From the NCBI GenBank assembly GCA_021414105.1, contig JAIOPB010000038.1, positions 1 through 64,000 of the forward strand: DNA of 64,000 nucleotides, read 5' to 3'. The DNA comes from Nitrosarchaeum sp. Lineage in GTDB: Archaea > Thermoproteota > Nitrososphaeria > Nitrososphaerales > Nitrosopumilaceae. Below the pieces are notes generated by a model. It was not told the origin of the DNA and made no database searches. It saw only the letters and a list, made by a program, of their open reading frames with translations. Each line of letters starts with the position of its first letter. The stretch's first letter is position 1. The translations under genes and the position numbers were made by a program. Positions 1 through 9,923 of this stretch are shown here, piece after piece.

Positions 1-566
1 TCTATCATGTTAACACAACGCCCCAGTGTTGATAAAACATGAGAATCACTGCCAGCTACCTGGGTCATTTTATTATCTAATGCAAATTGAGTTGCTCGCG
101 CATTTGAAAGAATATCCACGTTATTGCTATTGAATACCTCCACCATGTCACATTTTTTGGCGCTGTCACGAAGTGCATCTAGCAAACTAAATGGGTGAGG
201 TGCTGATGAAACTCCGCCCTGTTTTCTGACTTCATCTATTATTTCTTCCAGAGCAATTCCAGATTGAATTTCATCATGAATACCATAAGCCAAAACATGC
301 GCACCTGTATTAGTGGTGATTTCCTCTGCAGGATAGACCTCAATATTTTGAAATTTCAAGTGATCTTTTTTGTATTGTAATAACTGTGAATATCCATCCA
401 AAGTATTATGATTGGTAACAAAGAGTGCATCTAATCCCAAATTATAAGAGCGCTCCAATTGATCCCGTATAGAGACATTGCAATCATAAGGTGCTTCTTT
501 ATCACCTACATGAAAATTTGAGAATGAATTATGACAGTGAAGTTCAGTTTTGATAATCAATTTCAA
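1..566 (-). CDS. PHP-domain metal-dependent phosphoesterase (3' part outside window)
   Basis: This gene runs off the left edge, leaving 188 codons from a TTG start. The PHP superfamily (COG0613-like) uses a di- or trinuclear metal centre to hydrolyse phosphoesters. Visible motifs are ELHCHNSFS at residues 8-16, TNHNTLDG near residue 50 and GSDSH close to the break, which are the metal-binding blocks of the family. Another conserved His lies in SAPHPFSLL. The gene is the third of a minus-strand series after serB-like and cofE genes, 48 bp downstream of cofE. Its substrate cannot be read from sequence; RNase AM-like or nucleotide phosphatase activity are options. No ATG occurs near the N-terminus and the TTG has no clear Shine-Dalgarno sequence. 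Confidence 0.8.
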   Translation of the reverse strand, partial: MKLIIKTELHCHNSFSNFHVGDKEAPYDCNVSIRDQLERSYNLGLDALFVTNHNTLDGYSQLLQYKKDHLKFQNIEVYPAEEITTNTGAHVLAYGIHDEIQSGIALEEIIDEVRKQGGVSSAPHPFSLLDALRDSAKKCDMVEVFNSNNVDILSNARATQFALDNKMTQVAGSDSHVLSTLGRCVNMI

Positions 567-614
567 GTAAAATTTTCTTCTTTGGATTATAATCCTATTG
601 CAAACAAAGCATAA

Positions 615-1340
615 CTATCTAAACAGATCTTCATTTTGAGGACGGATAAGATCACAGATAGAAGAGTTTTCATTTTTAAAATCATAGTCACGTATAACTG
701 CAACAGGGCAGTTTGTTGCTTTTTTCATCACTAGTTCTGCGGCGGAGCAGAGTTCATCAGCAATTGCAATTGCAGTAATACGTAATGTCTTTTCAAAAGA
801 ATCTTTGGTTCCAGCATAATCAAGTATGGGATTCATGCCAGAAATTCCAATGGCGCAATTAGTTTGCCCCATTCTAAATGGGCGCCCAAATGTATCAGCA
901 ATAATAACAGATACAGTTTTTTGTATTTTTTTTAGAATTTCCTTACGAATGTTTTCTGCAGATTTATCAGAGTTAAGAGGAAGTAATGTTACAAATCCAT
1001 TTTTGACGTTACTTTCATCTATACCAGCATTTGCACAGATAAATCCATTTTTTGTTTCAACAATTAGTATTCCACGTTCCATTCGAATGATTTGTTTTGA
1101 TTCATTTAGAATTAATTCTATAATATGAGGATTTTTTTCATATTCGGAACTAATTCCTTCTGCCAATAAAGAAGGAACCACAGAAGATAGTTCAACTATA
1201 CGACCTTCTTGTTTTGAGATAATTTTTTGAGCAATAACTAAAATATCACCATTATGAATTTCCTCGGAAGCAATTATTAGTTCAGCGATATTATCATCGA
1301 GTTCTATTTCTTTTTCTATGTGTATTGGAATGATTTGCAA
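615..1340 (-). CDS. cofE: Coenzyme F420-0:L-glutamate ligase CofE
   Basis: CofE adds L-glutamate residues (first alpha/gamma, then gamma-linked) to F420-0 using GTP, the last steps of F420 synthesis in the cytosol. The 241-residue product has the archaeal CofE length and motifs: an N-terminal IPIH, AQKIISKQEG near residue 37 and ADTFGRPFRMGQTNCAIG near residue 148. It lies 34 bp downstream of the serB-like gene and upstream of the PHP gene on the same strand. Other F420 genes lie elsewhere in the window (cofD and cofC near 28-30 kb, cofG and cofH near 57 kb), so the pathway is dispersed. Confidence 0.93.
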   Translation of the reverse strand: MQIIPIHIEKEIELDDNIAELIIASEEIHNGDILVIAQKIISKQEGRIVELSSVVPSLLAEGISSEYEKNPHIIELILNESKQIIRMERGILIVETKNGFICANAGIDESNVKNGFVTLLPLNSDKSAENIRKEILKKIQKTVSVIIADTFGRPFRMGQTNCAIGISGMNPILDYAGTKDSFEKTLRITAIAIADELCSAAELVMKKATNCPVAVIRDYDFKNENSSICDLIRPQNEDLFR

Positions 1341-1374
1341 TTACAGTAGGTGTGAAAATACGGTAAGATATTGT

Positions 1375-2043
1375 TTATGCAGTGGTTGTAGTTTCCAGTT
1401 TTAGACGATAGTGTTTATTTATAATATCAAGTATTTTTGAAAGATCTTTTTCTTCCAATGTGGCAGTTGCCAAATCTTTTACCACGTCTTGAGCTCGATA
1501 AGCAATACCTAGACCAGCGATATCAAATAATTTGATATCATTTGCGCCATCTACAACACAAATGGTATTTTCTTTCTTTTCGTTCCATTCTGCAATTTTG
1601 ATTTTAGCTGACTTTGATTTATCAGAATCAACATGTAATGTTACACCATCTAGCTTGCCATTTTTGAAGATTAATTCATTTGCAAAGATATAATCCAAAT
1701 CCAATTCTTTTTGTAATCGGTCAGTCATTATTGTAAAGCCACCAGAGATTGCCATTAATTTCCATCCTGCTGCCTTTAGAATTCTACATGCTTCTTTTGC
1801 ACCAGTCATTATAGGTAGAGCATCAGCGATTTCTTTGCATGTAGTATAATCAAGACCTTTTAATGCCTCAACTCTTGTTCTAAGACCATCTTCCCAATTA
1901 ATCACACCTTGAATACCTTGTTTTGTGATTTCCCAAATTTCATCTTCTTTGTCGAGTTTTTCTGCAAGAATTGGGAGATACTCTGCATCATATAGAACTC
2001 CTTCAACATCAAAAATTGCCAGCAATTGATTTCTGATTTGCAA
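1375..2043 (-). CDS. serB: HAD-superfamily phosphatase, SerB (phosphoserine phosphatase)-like
   Basis: This HAD hydrolase of 222 residues resembles archaeal phosphoserine phosphatase, the last step of serine synthesis. Motif I is FDVEGVLYD (residues 11-19), motif II is SGGF near residue 100 and motif IV is VDGANDIKLF near residue 164. The nucleophile Asp is present, but the second Asp of the usual DxDx(T/V) signature, the general acid/base, is Glu, and the first Gly of GDGxND is Val-Asp. Fold and cap layout still fit the SerB branch. Phosphoserine is the likely substrate, but the altered motif I means another small phosphomonoester is possible. It is the first gene of the serB-cofE-PHP series. 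Confidence 0.75.
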   Translation of the reverse strand: MQIRNQLLAIFDVEGVLYDAEYLPILAEKLDKEDEIWEITKQGIQGVINWEDGLRTRVEALKGLDYTTCKEIADALPIMTGAKEACRILKAAGWKLMAISGGFTIMTDRLQKELDLDYIFANELIFKNGKLDGVTLHVDSDKSKSAKIKIAEWNEKKENTICVVDGANDIKLFDIAGLGIAYRAQDVVKDLATATLEEKDLSKILDIINKHYRLKLETTTTA

Positions 2044-2128
2044 AAAAATTACTAATTATATTAAAGTTTAAACTTTTTTTAGATCTAAAAACGCTAGTAA
2101 TAAATCAAGGAAAATAATTCAACCATAT

Positions 2129-2416
2129 ATGGGAGAATTAGAACACAAATACGAAGTAGTAATAGAGTTAACTGAGGCAAAACAAAAACTCCCAGACGAT
2201 ATCAAGGCAGAGTTAAAGGACTCGGGCATGATGGACGATAAAGGAAAATTAAAACTTAAAGGAGTTAGTCCAAAAATGCTCAAAAAGATGAAGCAGGAAT
2301 TTGTGAATTGTCCGGTATTAAAGGAGGAGATTCAATTTATCCAATGTTTTGTTTGTCCAAACTTCCAGAGTAGAGTTATGGGAAAAGTCCTCTGCAAAGG
2401 CGACTCGCTAAAATAA
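2129..2416 (+). CDS. Conserved small protein of unknown function with C-terminal cysteines
   Basis: This is a 95-residue, Lys/Glu-rich soluble protein that I do not recognise. Four cysteines lie in the last third (NCPVL, QCFVC and VLCKGD), so a metal-binding site is possible, but the spacing fits no zinc ribbon known to me. It starts with ATG after a short AT-rich spacer, divergent from the serB-like gene (85 bp between the starts), and lies just upstream of proS on the same strand (69 bp). Confidence 0.6.
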   Translation: MGELEHKYEVVIELTEAKQKLPDDIKAELKDSGMMDDKGKLKLKGVSPKMLKKMKQEFVNCPVLKEEIQFIQCFVCPNFQSRVMGKVLCKGDSLK

Positions 2417-2485
2417 AGACCATGGTCTATACTAATCAGATAATGTTTAATTTATCACGAAAGGCTCATTAGTAAAATTATTTCT

Positions 2486-3940
2486 TTGAATTCTAGTTTG
2501 AGTAAAGAAGACATTGGGATCACAGTTTCAAAAGAGGCGGATTTTAGTGAGTGGTATACACAAGTGGTACTAAAAGCAAAATTAGCAGATTATGCACCAG
2601 TAAAAGGCCTGATAGTATTAAGGCCTGATGGCTACTCAATTTGGGAATCATTGAGAAGTACTTTTGATGAAAAATTTTCTAAAAATGGGATTAGAAATGG
2701 ATTTCTTCCAATTTTAATTCCAGAATCACTTTTAGGGAAAGAACAAAAACATTTTGCAGGGTTTAATCCAGAAGTATTTTGGGTAACACATTCAGGAGAA
2801 AATGAAATAGGAGACAGATTAGCACTTAGACCTACTTCAGAAACTTTGGCATATACAATGTATTCCAAATGGATACAAAGTTGGAGAGATTTGCCATTAA
2901 AGATTAATTTTTGGAATACAGCACTAAGAGCAGAGATAAAAGCTACAAAACCATTTCTCAGAACTTCAGAATTTTTATGGCAAGAAGGTCATACAGTTCA
3001 TGCAGTTCAAGAAGAAGCAGAAAAAGAAGTTATGAAGATTTTAGAAATTTATAAAAATACAGTCGAAGACGAATTAGCTATTCCAGTGGTTACAGGTAGA
3101 AAAAGTGAAAAAGAAAAATTTGTAGGGGCAGTATATACAACAACTATGGAAGCAATAATGCCAGATGGAAAAGCTCTTCAGATGGGAACATCGCATTTTC
3201 TTGGACAAAATTTTTCAGTGCCATTTGAAGTAAAATTTTCAGATAAAGACAATGTAGAACAATTTGCTTGGCAAACTTCTTGGGGAGTATCATGGAGATT
3301 AATTGGTGCCATGATCATGGTACACGGAGACGATAAAGGTCTTGTACTTCCACCAAAAGTAGCACCAATTCAAGTAGTAATAGTTCCAATTTACAAATCA
3401 GATGAGGCCAAAGAAACAGTTTTTCCAAAATTAAATGAAATTCGTGAACAGCTAGAATCAAAAAAGATTCGAGTTCATGTAGATGACAGAAATGAATTAA
3501 CACCAGGTTACAAATTTAATGATTGGGAGCTAAAAGGAGTACCATTAAGAATTGAGATTGGACCAAAAGATATAGAAAAACAACAAGTTATTGTAGCAAA
3601 AAGATACAATCGAGAGAAGATAAGTGTAGGATTTAATGAGATTGAAAAAATAGTCACAATATTAGATGAAATACAAAAAGATATGCTAAAAATTGCGAGA
3701 GAAAAAACCAAAGAAAATACAATGAATATTTCAGACTATTTAGAGTTCAAATCGAAAATAGGAAAAGGTGGTTTTTTCAATGCGTATTGGTGTGGAAAAA
3801 CAGAATGTGAAGAAAAAATTAAAGAAGAAACAGGTGCAGACATCAGAGTGATTCCTTTTGGTAGCGAAAACACCAATGGAAAATGTATTTACTGTCAAGA
3901 GAAAAGTATTGCAATTCCAATATTTGCAAGAGGGTATTAA
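2486..3940 (+). CDS. proS: Prolyl-tRNA synthetase, archaeal/eukaryotic type
   Basis: This class II synthetase charges tRNA-Pro with proline. The 484-residue length, absence of an inserted editing domain and C-terminal zinc-binding extension identify the archaeal/eukaryotic form. Motif 2 region RPTSETLAYTMYSKW starts near residue 114, followed by FLRTSEFLWQEGHT. The anticodon-binding domain covers about 285-400. The C-terminal domain carries YWCGKTECEE and GKCIYCQ (four Cys) and ends in the typical Tyr. TTG is used as start; no ATG lies ahead of the conserved KEADFSEWY block. The cognate tRNA-Pro(UGG) is encoded at 49 kb. Confidence 0.95.
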   Translation: MNSSLSKEDIGITVSKEADFSEWYTQVVLKAKLADYAPVKGLIVLRPDGYSIWESLRSTFDEKFSKNGIRNGFLPILIPESLLGKEQKHFAGFNPEVFWVTHSGENEIGDRLALRPTSETLAYTMYSKWIQSWRDLPLKINFWNTALRAEIKATKPFLRTSEFLWQEGHTVHAVQEEAEKEVMKILEIYKNTVEDELAIPVVTGRKSEKEKFVGAVYTTTMEAIMPDGKALQMGTSHFLGQNFSVPFEVKFSDKDNVEQFAWQTSWGVSWRLIGAMIMVHGDDKGLVLPPKVAPIQVVIVPIYKSDEAKETVFPKLNEIREQLESKKIRVHVDDRNELTPGYKFNDWELKGVPLRIEIGPKDIEKQQVIVAKRYNREKISVGFNEIEKIVTILDEIQKDMLKIAREKTKENTMNISDYLEFKSKIGKGGFFNAYWCGKTECEEKIKEETGADIRVIPFGSENTNGKCIYCQEKSIAIPIFARGY

Positions 3941-4006
3941 AAATAAACACCTACAGAACTAGGATAGTAAAAACTTTAGAAATCAATGATTTGTACAAAC
4001 TATATT

Positions 4007-4020
4007 TGTCACAAGTGACA
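4007..4020. promoter_or_regulatory. Perfect 14-bp palindrome upstream of the ABC ATPase gene
   Basis: TGTCACAAGTGACA is a perfect inverted repeat (two 6-bp arms, 2-bp centre). A TATA-like tract (GATATACTT) lies near 4040 and the ATG is at 4067, so the palindrome sits just upstream of the core promoter, a usual place for an activator or repressor site. No regulator gene is adjacent. Confidence 0.4.
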
Positions 4021-4066
4021 CATTGGAGTTGGATTTCTTGATATACTTCTTTACTCAATTCCATAT

Positions 4067-5032
4067 ATGGATGAAATTTTAAGAATAGAGCATTTGAGTA
4101 AGTTTTTTATTAAAAAAAGTATTTTCAGTACAAAAACCAGTACAGTGAAAGCAGTAGATGATGTTTCATTCTCTTTAAAAAAAGGAGAAGTCTTTGTATT
4201 AGCAGGCGAATCAGGTTCAGGCAAGTCAACAATAGCAAAATTAATTCTCAAATCCATTCATGCAGATTCAGGAAAGATATTATTTGAAAATCAAGAGATT
4301 AAAAATGATAAAAAAAGTTTAGAAAAAATCAGAATGAGTTGTCAAATGATACATCAAGATCCATATGATTCAATAAATCCACGAATGAACATAGAAGATA
4401 TTGTTTCAGAACCACTTGAAATTCATAAAATTGGAAATAAATTAGATAGAAGAAAAAGAGTCATAGAAGTACTACGTGAAGTAAAACTTGAACCTACAGA
4501 AGAGATTCTAAAAAAATACCCACATATGTTATCAGGAGGACAAAGACAACGCGTGGTACTTGCAAGAGCACTTGCATTACGACCAAAAATAATTCTTGCA
4601 GACGAGCCTGTTTCCATGTTGGATGTCTCCATAAGAGCAGAGATGCTAGAATTAATGCAAGAGTTACAAAAAAAATACGATATTTCTTTCATATACATAA
4701 CTCATGATTTAGCAACTGCCAGATACTTTGGTCAGAGAATAGGAATTTTGTATCTTGGAAAAATTGTAGAAATGGGATTAATTGACGAGATATTACTAAA
4801 ACCAAAACACCCCTACACACAAGCTCTTATGGATGCAATTTCAGAACCAGATCCTGAAAATCTCAACAGAGAGAGAAAGATCAGAATCAACGAACCTCTA
4901 GACATTGATGTTTATCTTGGATGCAGATTTAGAGCAAGATGTCCATATGCTATTGAAAAATGTAAAACAGAGCCAAGTTTAGAAAATATAGAAAAGGATC
5001 ACTTTGTTGCATGTTATGTTAATCTAGACTAG
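4067..5032 (+). CDS. Oligopeptide/dipeptide-type ABC transporter ATP-binding protein (OppF/DppF family)
   Basis: This ATPase of 321 residues would energise peptide (or nickel-type) uptake at the inner face of the membrane. It has Walker A GESGSGKST (about residues 48-56), a Q-loop in HQDPYDSINPRM, signature LSGGQRQRV near 155, Walker B ILADEP near 177 and H-loop YITHD. The C-terminal CRFRARCPYAIEKC segment is the oligopeptide/dipeptide transporter extension that defines OppF/DppF. No permease or OppD partner is adjacent; the only solute-binding protein of this class in the window is 30 kb away (35319). The stop overlaps the end of the convergent smc gene by 4 bp. Confidence 0.88.
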   Translation: MDEILRIEHLSKFFIKKSIFSTKTSTVKAVDDVSFSLKKGEVFVLAGESGSGKSTIAKLILKSIHADSGKILFENQEIKNDKKSLEKIRMSCQMIHQDPYDSINPRMNIEDIVSEPLEIHKIGNKLDRRKRVIEVLREVKLEPTEEILKKYPHMLSGGQRQRVVLARALALRPKIILADEPVSMLDVSIRAEMLELMQELQKKYDISFIYITHDLATARYFGQRIGILYLGKIVEMGLIDEILLKPKHPYTQALMDAISEPDPENLNRERKIRINEPLDIDVYLGCRFRARCPYAIEKCKTEPSLENIEKDHFVACYVNLD

Positions 5033-8000
5033 GATGTTCTAACAGAAGGCATTCGCTTGTCTTTGTATGTAACAACATAAGATACCCCATTCTTTGGATA
5101 AACACCATAGATGAGTTTGGCTTTTTGCACAACAGAGTCTTTTAGAGAAACCATAATGAATTGACTTTCTTGAGAACGTTCTTCTAAAATTTTTGCCAGT
5201 TTTTCAGAATTGGGGGCATCAAGATGTGCATCTACCTCATCAAAGAGATAGAAAGGAGATGGCTTTAATTTTTGAAGCGCCAAAACAAATACTATTGCCG
5301 CTAATGTTTTTTCACCACCACTGATTGATGTTGATTCTCTTTTTGGTTTATTTGGAAATTGAATCATATAAGAAATTCCAGCGTTGAAAATATCATCTTC
5401 ATTTTGCAATTCAAGCCAAGCATTACCACCAGTCATTTTACTAAAAATAAGACGGATTTCTTTGTCTACTTTATCAAATGCATCCAGAAATGTTTGACGT
5501 TTATCTTTTTCAATATCTTCAATAAATTTTACAATAGAGTTTCGTTCTTCCTCTAGTGAATTTTTACGTACAGACATAGATCGATATCCATAAGATACTT
5601 CAAGGTATGTTTCAGGAGCTTTGGCGTTAAGAGTGTTAAGAGAGTTTAATTCAGTAGTTAATCCTTGTACGATAGAGTCAACATCAAAGGTTTCCATATT
5701 TTTATCAAATCCAAAAGACGAGAGAAGGTGGTGCAATTTGGTTTCATTTTCGATTAAATCATGTAAGTCACGAGTTAAAGAATCAGATTGTCTTTCCAAA
5801 GAATTAATTTCCTTTGTGAGTTCTTTGTCTTTTTCAGAGAGAATTTTTAATTTATCATCATACTCTTTGAGTTGCCCAATGGATGAACCAGATGTAGAGA
5901 TAAGATCTTGTTCTTTTTCTCTCAATGTTACAAGTATTGCAGTTTTAGATTCTTTTTTTATCTCTAATTCTTTAATTTTATTTTCTAATTCCTGATGTTG
6001 TGAGATTAACGAGTCTTCTTCATCATAAAGACTTTTTATTTGAGATTTTTTTCTATTTTCTTCAGTCTGCAATGTGGTTAATTGTGAATCTTTATCTCGA
6101 TATTCATTCATTATTGTAGTGTATAGTTTTTCAAGATCCGATTTCGTTGCATTAACTCTAGATAATTCATTTGCAATGCGTGCTTGCTCTCCACTGGCAT
6201 AGTTTTCCTCAACAAGAGTAATTCTTGCGTTAAGAGAATCCACATGAGATTCATGTGTAGAAATTTCTACAAGTAAACTAGTATTTCTTTTATTTAGTTC
6301 AGAAATTCGTGTAACAAGTTGTTGTTTCATATTAATTGCAGATGAAATTCTTGATTGTAGATTAGAATAATTTTCATCAGTTGATGCAAGACCTTGTTCT
6401 GAAAGAGATAATCTCTCAGCATAGTTCTGAATAGAATCTTCAAGCTTCTTAAGAGAGTGCTTTTTCTTTAAAACATATTTTTTTAATAGACTGATTGATT
6501 CTAGCAATCCATCAATATCAGTACTCATAGAGATAATTTTAGTTAATTTTGAAATTTTTGAGTTAATATCGATTATTACAGCGCCGCCTTTAGCCTCAAA
6601 ATACTCTCCATTCAAAGTTACTGCTTTATAGCCCAATTTGGAGATACGATATGCTGAATCCCTAGAATCAGCAAGAACAACATTTCCAAAAAGGAATGTC
6701 TTAAGCGCAAAATGAGAAGGATTGCATTTCACATAGTCAGAGAGTACACCGATTACACCAGGTTCCTTTGGTAAATCTAATTTGAATTTTGGAATTGCAT
6801 CAAGTGGAATTATTTTCAATTTTGGCAGATTTTTTGAACGTGCGACTTCTGCAATGCTAAGCAATGTTGCAAAGTCTGGCACAACAATTGCCTTAATCCA
6901 ATCAGAGCTTACAGCAAGTACTGAGCGCTCATATTGTTTATCCCAAGAAATCATTTCATAAACCAATCCTTCAATACCGAGTTTATCTGCATCTTCTTTT
7001 AGTTTAGCAACAGTATAATCTTCATGCATGATTCCCTTTACAGTTTTAATTTTTGTTTCATATTGAGCTGCAGATTTACTTGACTTTTCTAAAATTAGAT
7101 CAAGATCTTCCAAATCATTTAGAGTTTTAGATTTTTTTGAATTAAGTTTAGAGATTCTAGATTTTAATTCAGAAATAGATGCGTTATGATTATTTATCAT
7201 AGATTCCAATCTTAATTTCAGAGCAGATAATGTCACAATATCTTGTTCCAGATCAGATGATCTAATGGAATTAGATTTAATTTTAATTTGAGACTCTTCC
7301 TTTTCATTTTCTACCTTTGATAGTTTTAGTTTAGTTTCATTAAGTTGATCAGAGAGTAATTTTATTTTATTATCAATTTCAGCTTTTTTAGATGCCACTA
7401 TAGATTGATCAGTTAAAATTTTATTTCTTTCAGAATCAAGTATTTCCAAATCATCGTTAATTTTATTCTTTTTCATATTGGTTTCATTAATTGATTCTTT
7501 AGATTGTAAAATACGAGATTCAATTTCATTTCTATCCAGATCAATGACTTCAATTTCATTTTTAATTTCAGGAATTCTAAAATCAATTTGTTGTAGTCTT
7601 TTAGTAGATGCGACAATTGCACTATTGTCTACCTCATATTGCTCCATTGCAGAGCTTAATTCAGAATCAATAGCAGCCTTGGCCTGACTATACTCATTGG
7701 CAGATGTCATTAGTTTTGACTTTTCACTGTCAAGTGTATTGATTTCAGTTCTAACCAGGGCCCTCTCATCATCAAATTTTTTGATTTCAGAGGTGATTTT
7801 GTTAAAAGTGTCTTCCTTTGAAGATTTCTGACTTGTGATTGCTCTTAGTTTGTTAGATGCCGCAATTGCTTTGTAGCGATTTAATTCTCGTTCAAGTATA
7901 TCATGACGAAGTTTTTGATTTCGTTCCTCTTCAAGCTCATCAATTCTTTTTTTAATTTCACCCATTTTTGCAAGAGCAATCTCCAGTCTTCTATCAGCAT

Positions 8001-8553
8001 CATCTAGTTGTTTGATTGCTTCAGTTTTTTTCTCATCAAAATAAGACAATCCGATTAAATCTTCAATGGTATTTCGTTTTTCTTCGGATGTGAATTCAGA
8101 TATTCTTGTAACGGTTCCTTGCTGTACTGCATTTAGCTGACCCAGCCCAGCATTAGCAACATCAAGTAGATCTAAGATTTGACTTCTGTTTGTTGGCTTT
8201 TTGTTTAGATAGTATGTGTTTTCACCTTTATCATCCATTTCTCTTGTAATTTCCACTACATCAGAATCAATTGGAATCTTTCTATCAGAATTATCAAAAT
8301 GAACACTAGAACGTGCAATTTTAGGTCCATGTCGATTGCCTTCTATATCATGTAACAGAGATCTGAGTTTGTCAACTCTCATCATTTTTGGCTTATTTTC
8401 ACCTAAAGCAAAAATTATCGCATCAAGTATGTTGCTCTTACCAGATCCATTAGGACCAGAAATAGAAACTAGACCGGGTTCAAACAGAACAGTAGTATTC
8501 TTAAATCCAAATGATTTGAAACCAAAGATCTCTACTTTTTTAATATGTACCAA
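5029..8553 (-). CDS. smc: Chromosome segregation protein SMC
   Basis: This 1174-residue SMC ATPase compacts and segregates chromosomes as a homodimer. The N-terminal head has Walker A GPNGSGKSNI near residue 34 and a QQGTVTRI segment near residue 144. Long coiled coils cover about 165-500 and 690-1020, and a hinge lies at about 505-690 (SSDWIKAIVVPDFATL region). The C-terminal head has signature SISGGEKTLAA near 1077 and Walker B FYLFDEVDAHLD near 1100. The 275-bp spacer to inositol-phosphate synthase holds no gene I can support. ScpA/ScpB-type partners are not adjacent. Confidence 0.96.
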   Translation of the reverse strand: MVHIKKVEIFGFKSFGFKNTTVLFEPGLVSISGPNGSGKSNILDAIIFALGENKPKMMRVDKLRSLLHDIEGNRHGPKIARSSVHFDNSDRKIPIDSDVVEITREMDDKGENTYYLNKKPTNRSQILDLLDVANAGLGQLNAVQQGTVTRISEFTSEEKRNTIEDLIGLSYFDEKKTEAIKQLDDADRRLEIALAKMGEIKKRIDELEEERNQKLRHDILERELNRYKAIAASNKLRAITSQKSSKEDTFNKITSEIKKFDDERALVRTEINTLDSEKSKLMTSANEYSQAKAAIDSELSSAMEQYEVDNSAIVASTKRLQQIDFRIPEIKNEIEVIDLDRNEIESRILQSKESINETNMKKNKINDDLEILDSERNKILTDQSIVASKKAEIDNKIKLLSDQLNETKLKLSKVENEKEESQIKIKSNSIRSSDLEQDIVTLSALKLRLESMINNHNASISELKSRISKLNSKKSKTLNDLEDLDLILEKSSKSAAQYETKIKTVKGIMHEDYTVAKLKEDADKLGIEGLVYEMISWDKQYERSVLAVSSDWIKAIVVPDFATLLSIAEVARSKNLPKLKIIPLDAIPKFKLDLPKEPGVIGVLSDYVKCNPSHFALKTFLFGNVVLADSRDSAYRISKLGYKAVTLNGEYFEAKGGAVIIDINSKISKLTKIISMSTDIDGLLESISLLKKYVLKKKHSLKKLEDSIQNYAERLSLSEQGLASTDENYSNLQSRISSAINMKQQLVTRISELNKRNTSLLVEISTHESHVDSLNARITLVEENYASGEQARIANELSRVNATKSDLEKLYTTIMNEYRDKDSQLTTLQTEENRKKSQIKSLYDEEDSLISQHQELENKIKELEIKKESKTAILVTLREKEQDLISTSGSSIGQLKEYDDKLKILSEKDKELTKEINSLERQSDSLTRDLHDLIENETKLHHLLSSFGFDKNMETFDVDSIVQGLTTELNSLNTLNAKAPETYLEVSYGYRSMSVRKNSLEEERNSIVKFIEDIEKDKRQTFLDAFDKVDKEIRLIFSKMTGGNAWLELQNEDDIFNAGISYMIQFPNKPKRESTSISGGEKTLAAIVFVLALQKLKPSPFYLFDEVDAHLDAPNSEKLAKILEERSQESQFIMVSLKDSVVQKAKLIYGVYPKNGVSYVVTYKDKRMPSVRTS

Positions 8554-8828
8554 TGAGAATATTTTCTTAATTGGTTGGATAATCGATGGTTAACAAGTTT
8601 AGTTGACATAATTGATTAATTTTTCTTGGTGTACTATCATTTTTTTCGTAATGGTGGTTATTATGAGATTAAAATTAGAATCGCATATTAAATTGATGCG
8701 TGCCTAGAAAAATAATTGTGGTTTAGTTAAGCATATTTGTCATATACAGGCTCAATTTCGGGATAAAAATAGGCAGTATATGAAGACTCGAAAAATATCG
8801 AACTAAACTAAGATCACAAAAATTTTAA

Positions 8829-9923
8829 TTATTTACCTTCGACGAATTTTTCACAGTCTACTTTTGCTTGAACGTCAGACATTTGTTCAATAGGATGTTT
8901 CATTAAATATGCGCTAGCAGGAATAATCGGACCACCTACGCCTCTATCAAGGGCAATTTTTGCTAGTCTAATAGCATCAATAACAATGCCTGCAGAATTT
9001 GCTTTATCATCAACTTCCAAACGAACTTCCATGTTGTAAGGAATGTTAGCCCACTGTCTGCCTTCAATTCTCATAAACATGAGTTTGGTGTTGCCTAAGA
9101 ATGGAATAAAATCAGAGGGGCCAACATAAATCTGATCATCAGCTAATCTTTCTGCGAGTTGACTTTGAACACTTTCAGTTTTAGAAATTCTCTTAGAGGC
9201 TAATCGGTCTTGTTCTTTCATGTTTAGAAAATCAGTATTGCCTCCAACGTTTATTTGGTAAGTTTTTTCTATTTTAGTTCCACGATCACTGCATAATTTA
9301 GCTAATGTTCTATGAACGATAGTAGCACCTACTTGACCTTTAATGTCATCACCAATTACAGGGATGTTCTTTTCTTTGAATTTCTTAGCCCATGTTTCAT
9401 CAGATGCAATAAAAGACGGAATACAGTTTACAAAAGCAGTATTTGTGTCAAGACAAATTTGAGCCCAAAATGCGGTGACTTGATCAGAACCTACTGGCAA
9501 ATATGAAACAATTATTTCAACACCCCTATCTTTGAGGATTTGTTTAATTTCTTCTGCGAGTTGTTTGTCAGTTTTTGTAGTTTGGATTGGGTTTATTCTA
9601 TTTTCAACCCATAGACCGACTCCATCAAGAGCAGGACTTTCGTAAACTTTGGCATCAGTTTTTGGCATTGCATCTTTTGGAATCCAGTTGACCATGTTTG
9701 GATATTCATAAATTGCCTCATTGAGGAGTTTGCCAACTTTGTTATCACCCACATCAAAGCCGCATACAAAATCAATATCGTGAATTCCATATCCAGCCAG
9801 TTTATCATGAATTATACCAGTAACTTCTTGAGCAGGGTTTTGTCGATAGTATTCTATTCCTTGAATTAGGCCTGCAAAACAATTGCCTATACCTACCAAA
9901 GCTACTCGAATTCTTTTTACCAT
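8829..9923 (-). CDS. ino1: myo-Inositol-1-phosphate synthase
   Basis: This enzyme of 364 residues converts glucose 6-phosphate to inositol phosphate with NAD+, supplying head groups for archaeal inositol phospholipids. It shows the Rossmann start VALVGIGNCFAGLIQG (residues 7-22), the conserved SYLPVGSDQVTAFWAQ segment and the catalytic-domain block GDDIKGQVGATIVHR. NVGGNTDFLNM and the Lys-rich SKRISKTESVQS region match the archaeal/actinobacterial short form. It is monocistronic, with a long upstream spacer that contains a strong hairpin (10035-10065). Confidence 0.93.
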   Translation of the reverse strand: MVKRIRVALVGIGNCFAGLIQGIEYYRQNPAQEVTGIIHDKLAGYGIHDIDFVCGFDVGDNKVGKLLNEAIYEYPNMVNWIPKDAMPKTDAKVYESPALDGVGLWVENRINPIQTTKTDKQLAEEIKQILKDRGVEIIVSYLPVGSDQVTAFWAQICLDTNTAFVNCIPSFIASDETWAKKFKEKNIPVIGDDIKGQVGATIVHRTLAKLCSDRGTKIEKTYQINVGGNTDFLNMKEQDRLASKRISKTESVQSQLAERLADDQIYVGPSDFIPFLGNTKLMFMRIEGRQWANIPYNMEVRLEVDDKANSAGIVIDAIRLAKIALDRGVGGPIIPASAYLMKHPIEQMSDVQAKVDCEKFVEGK

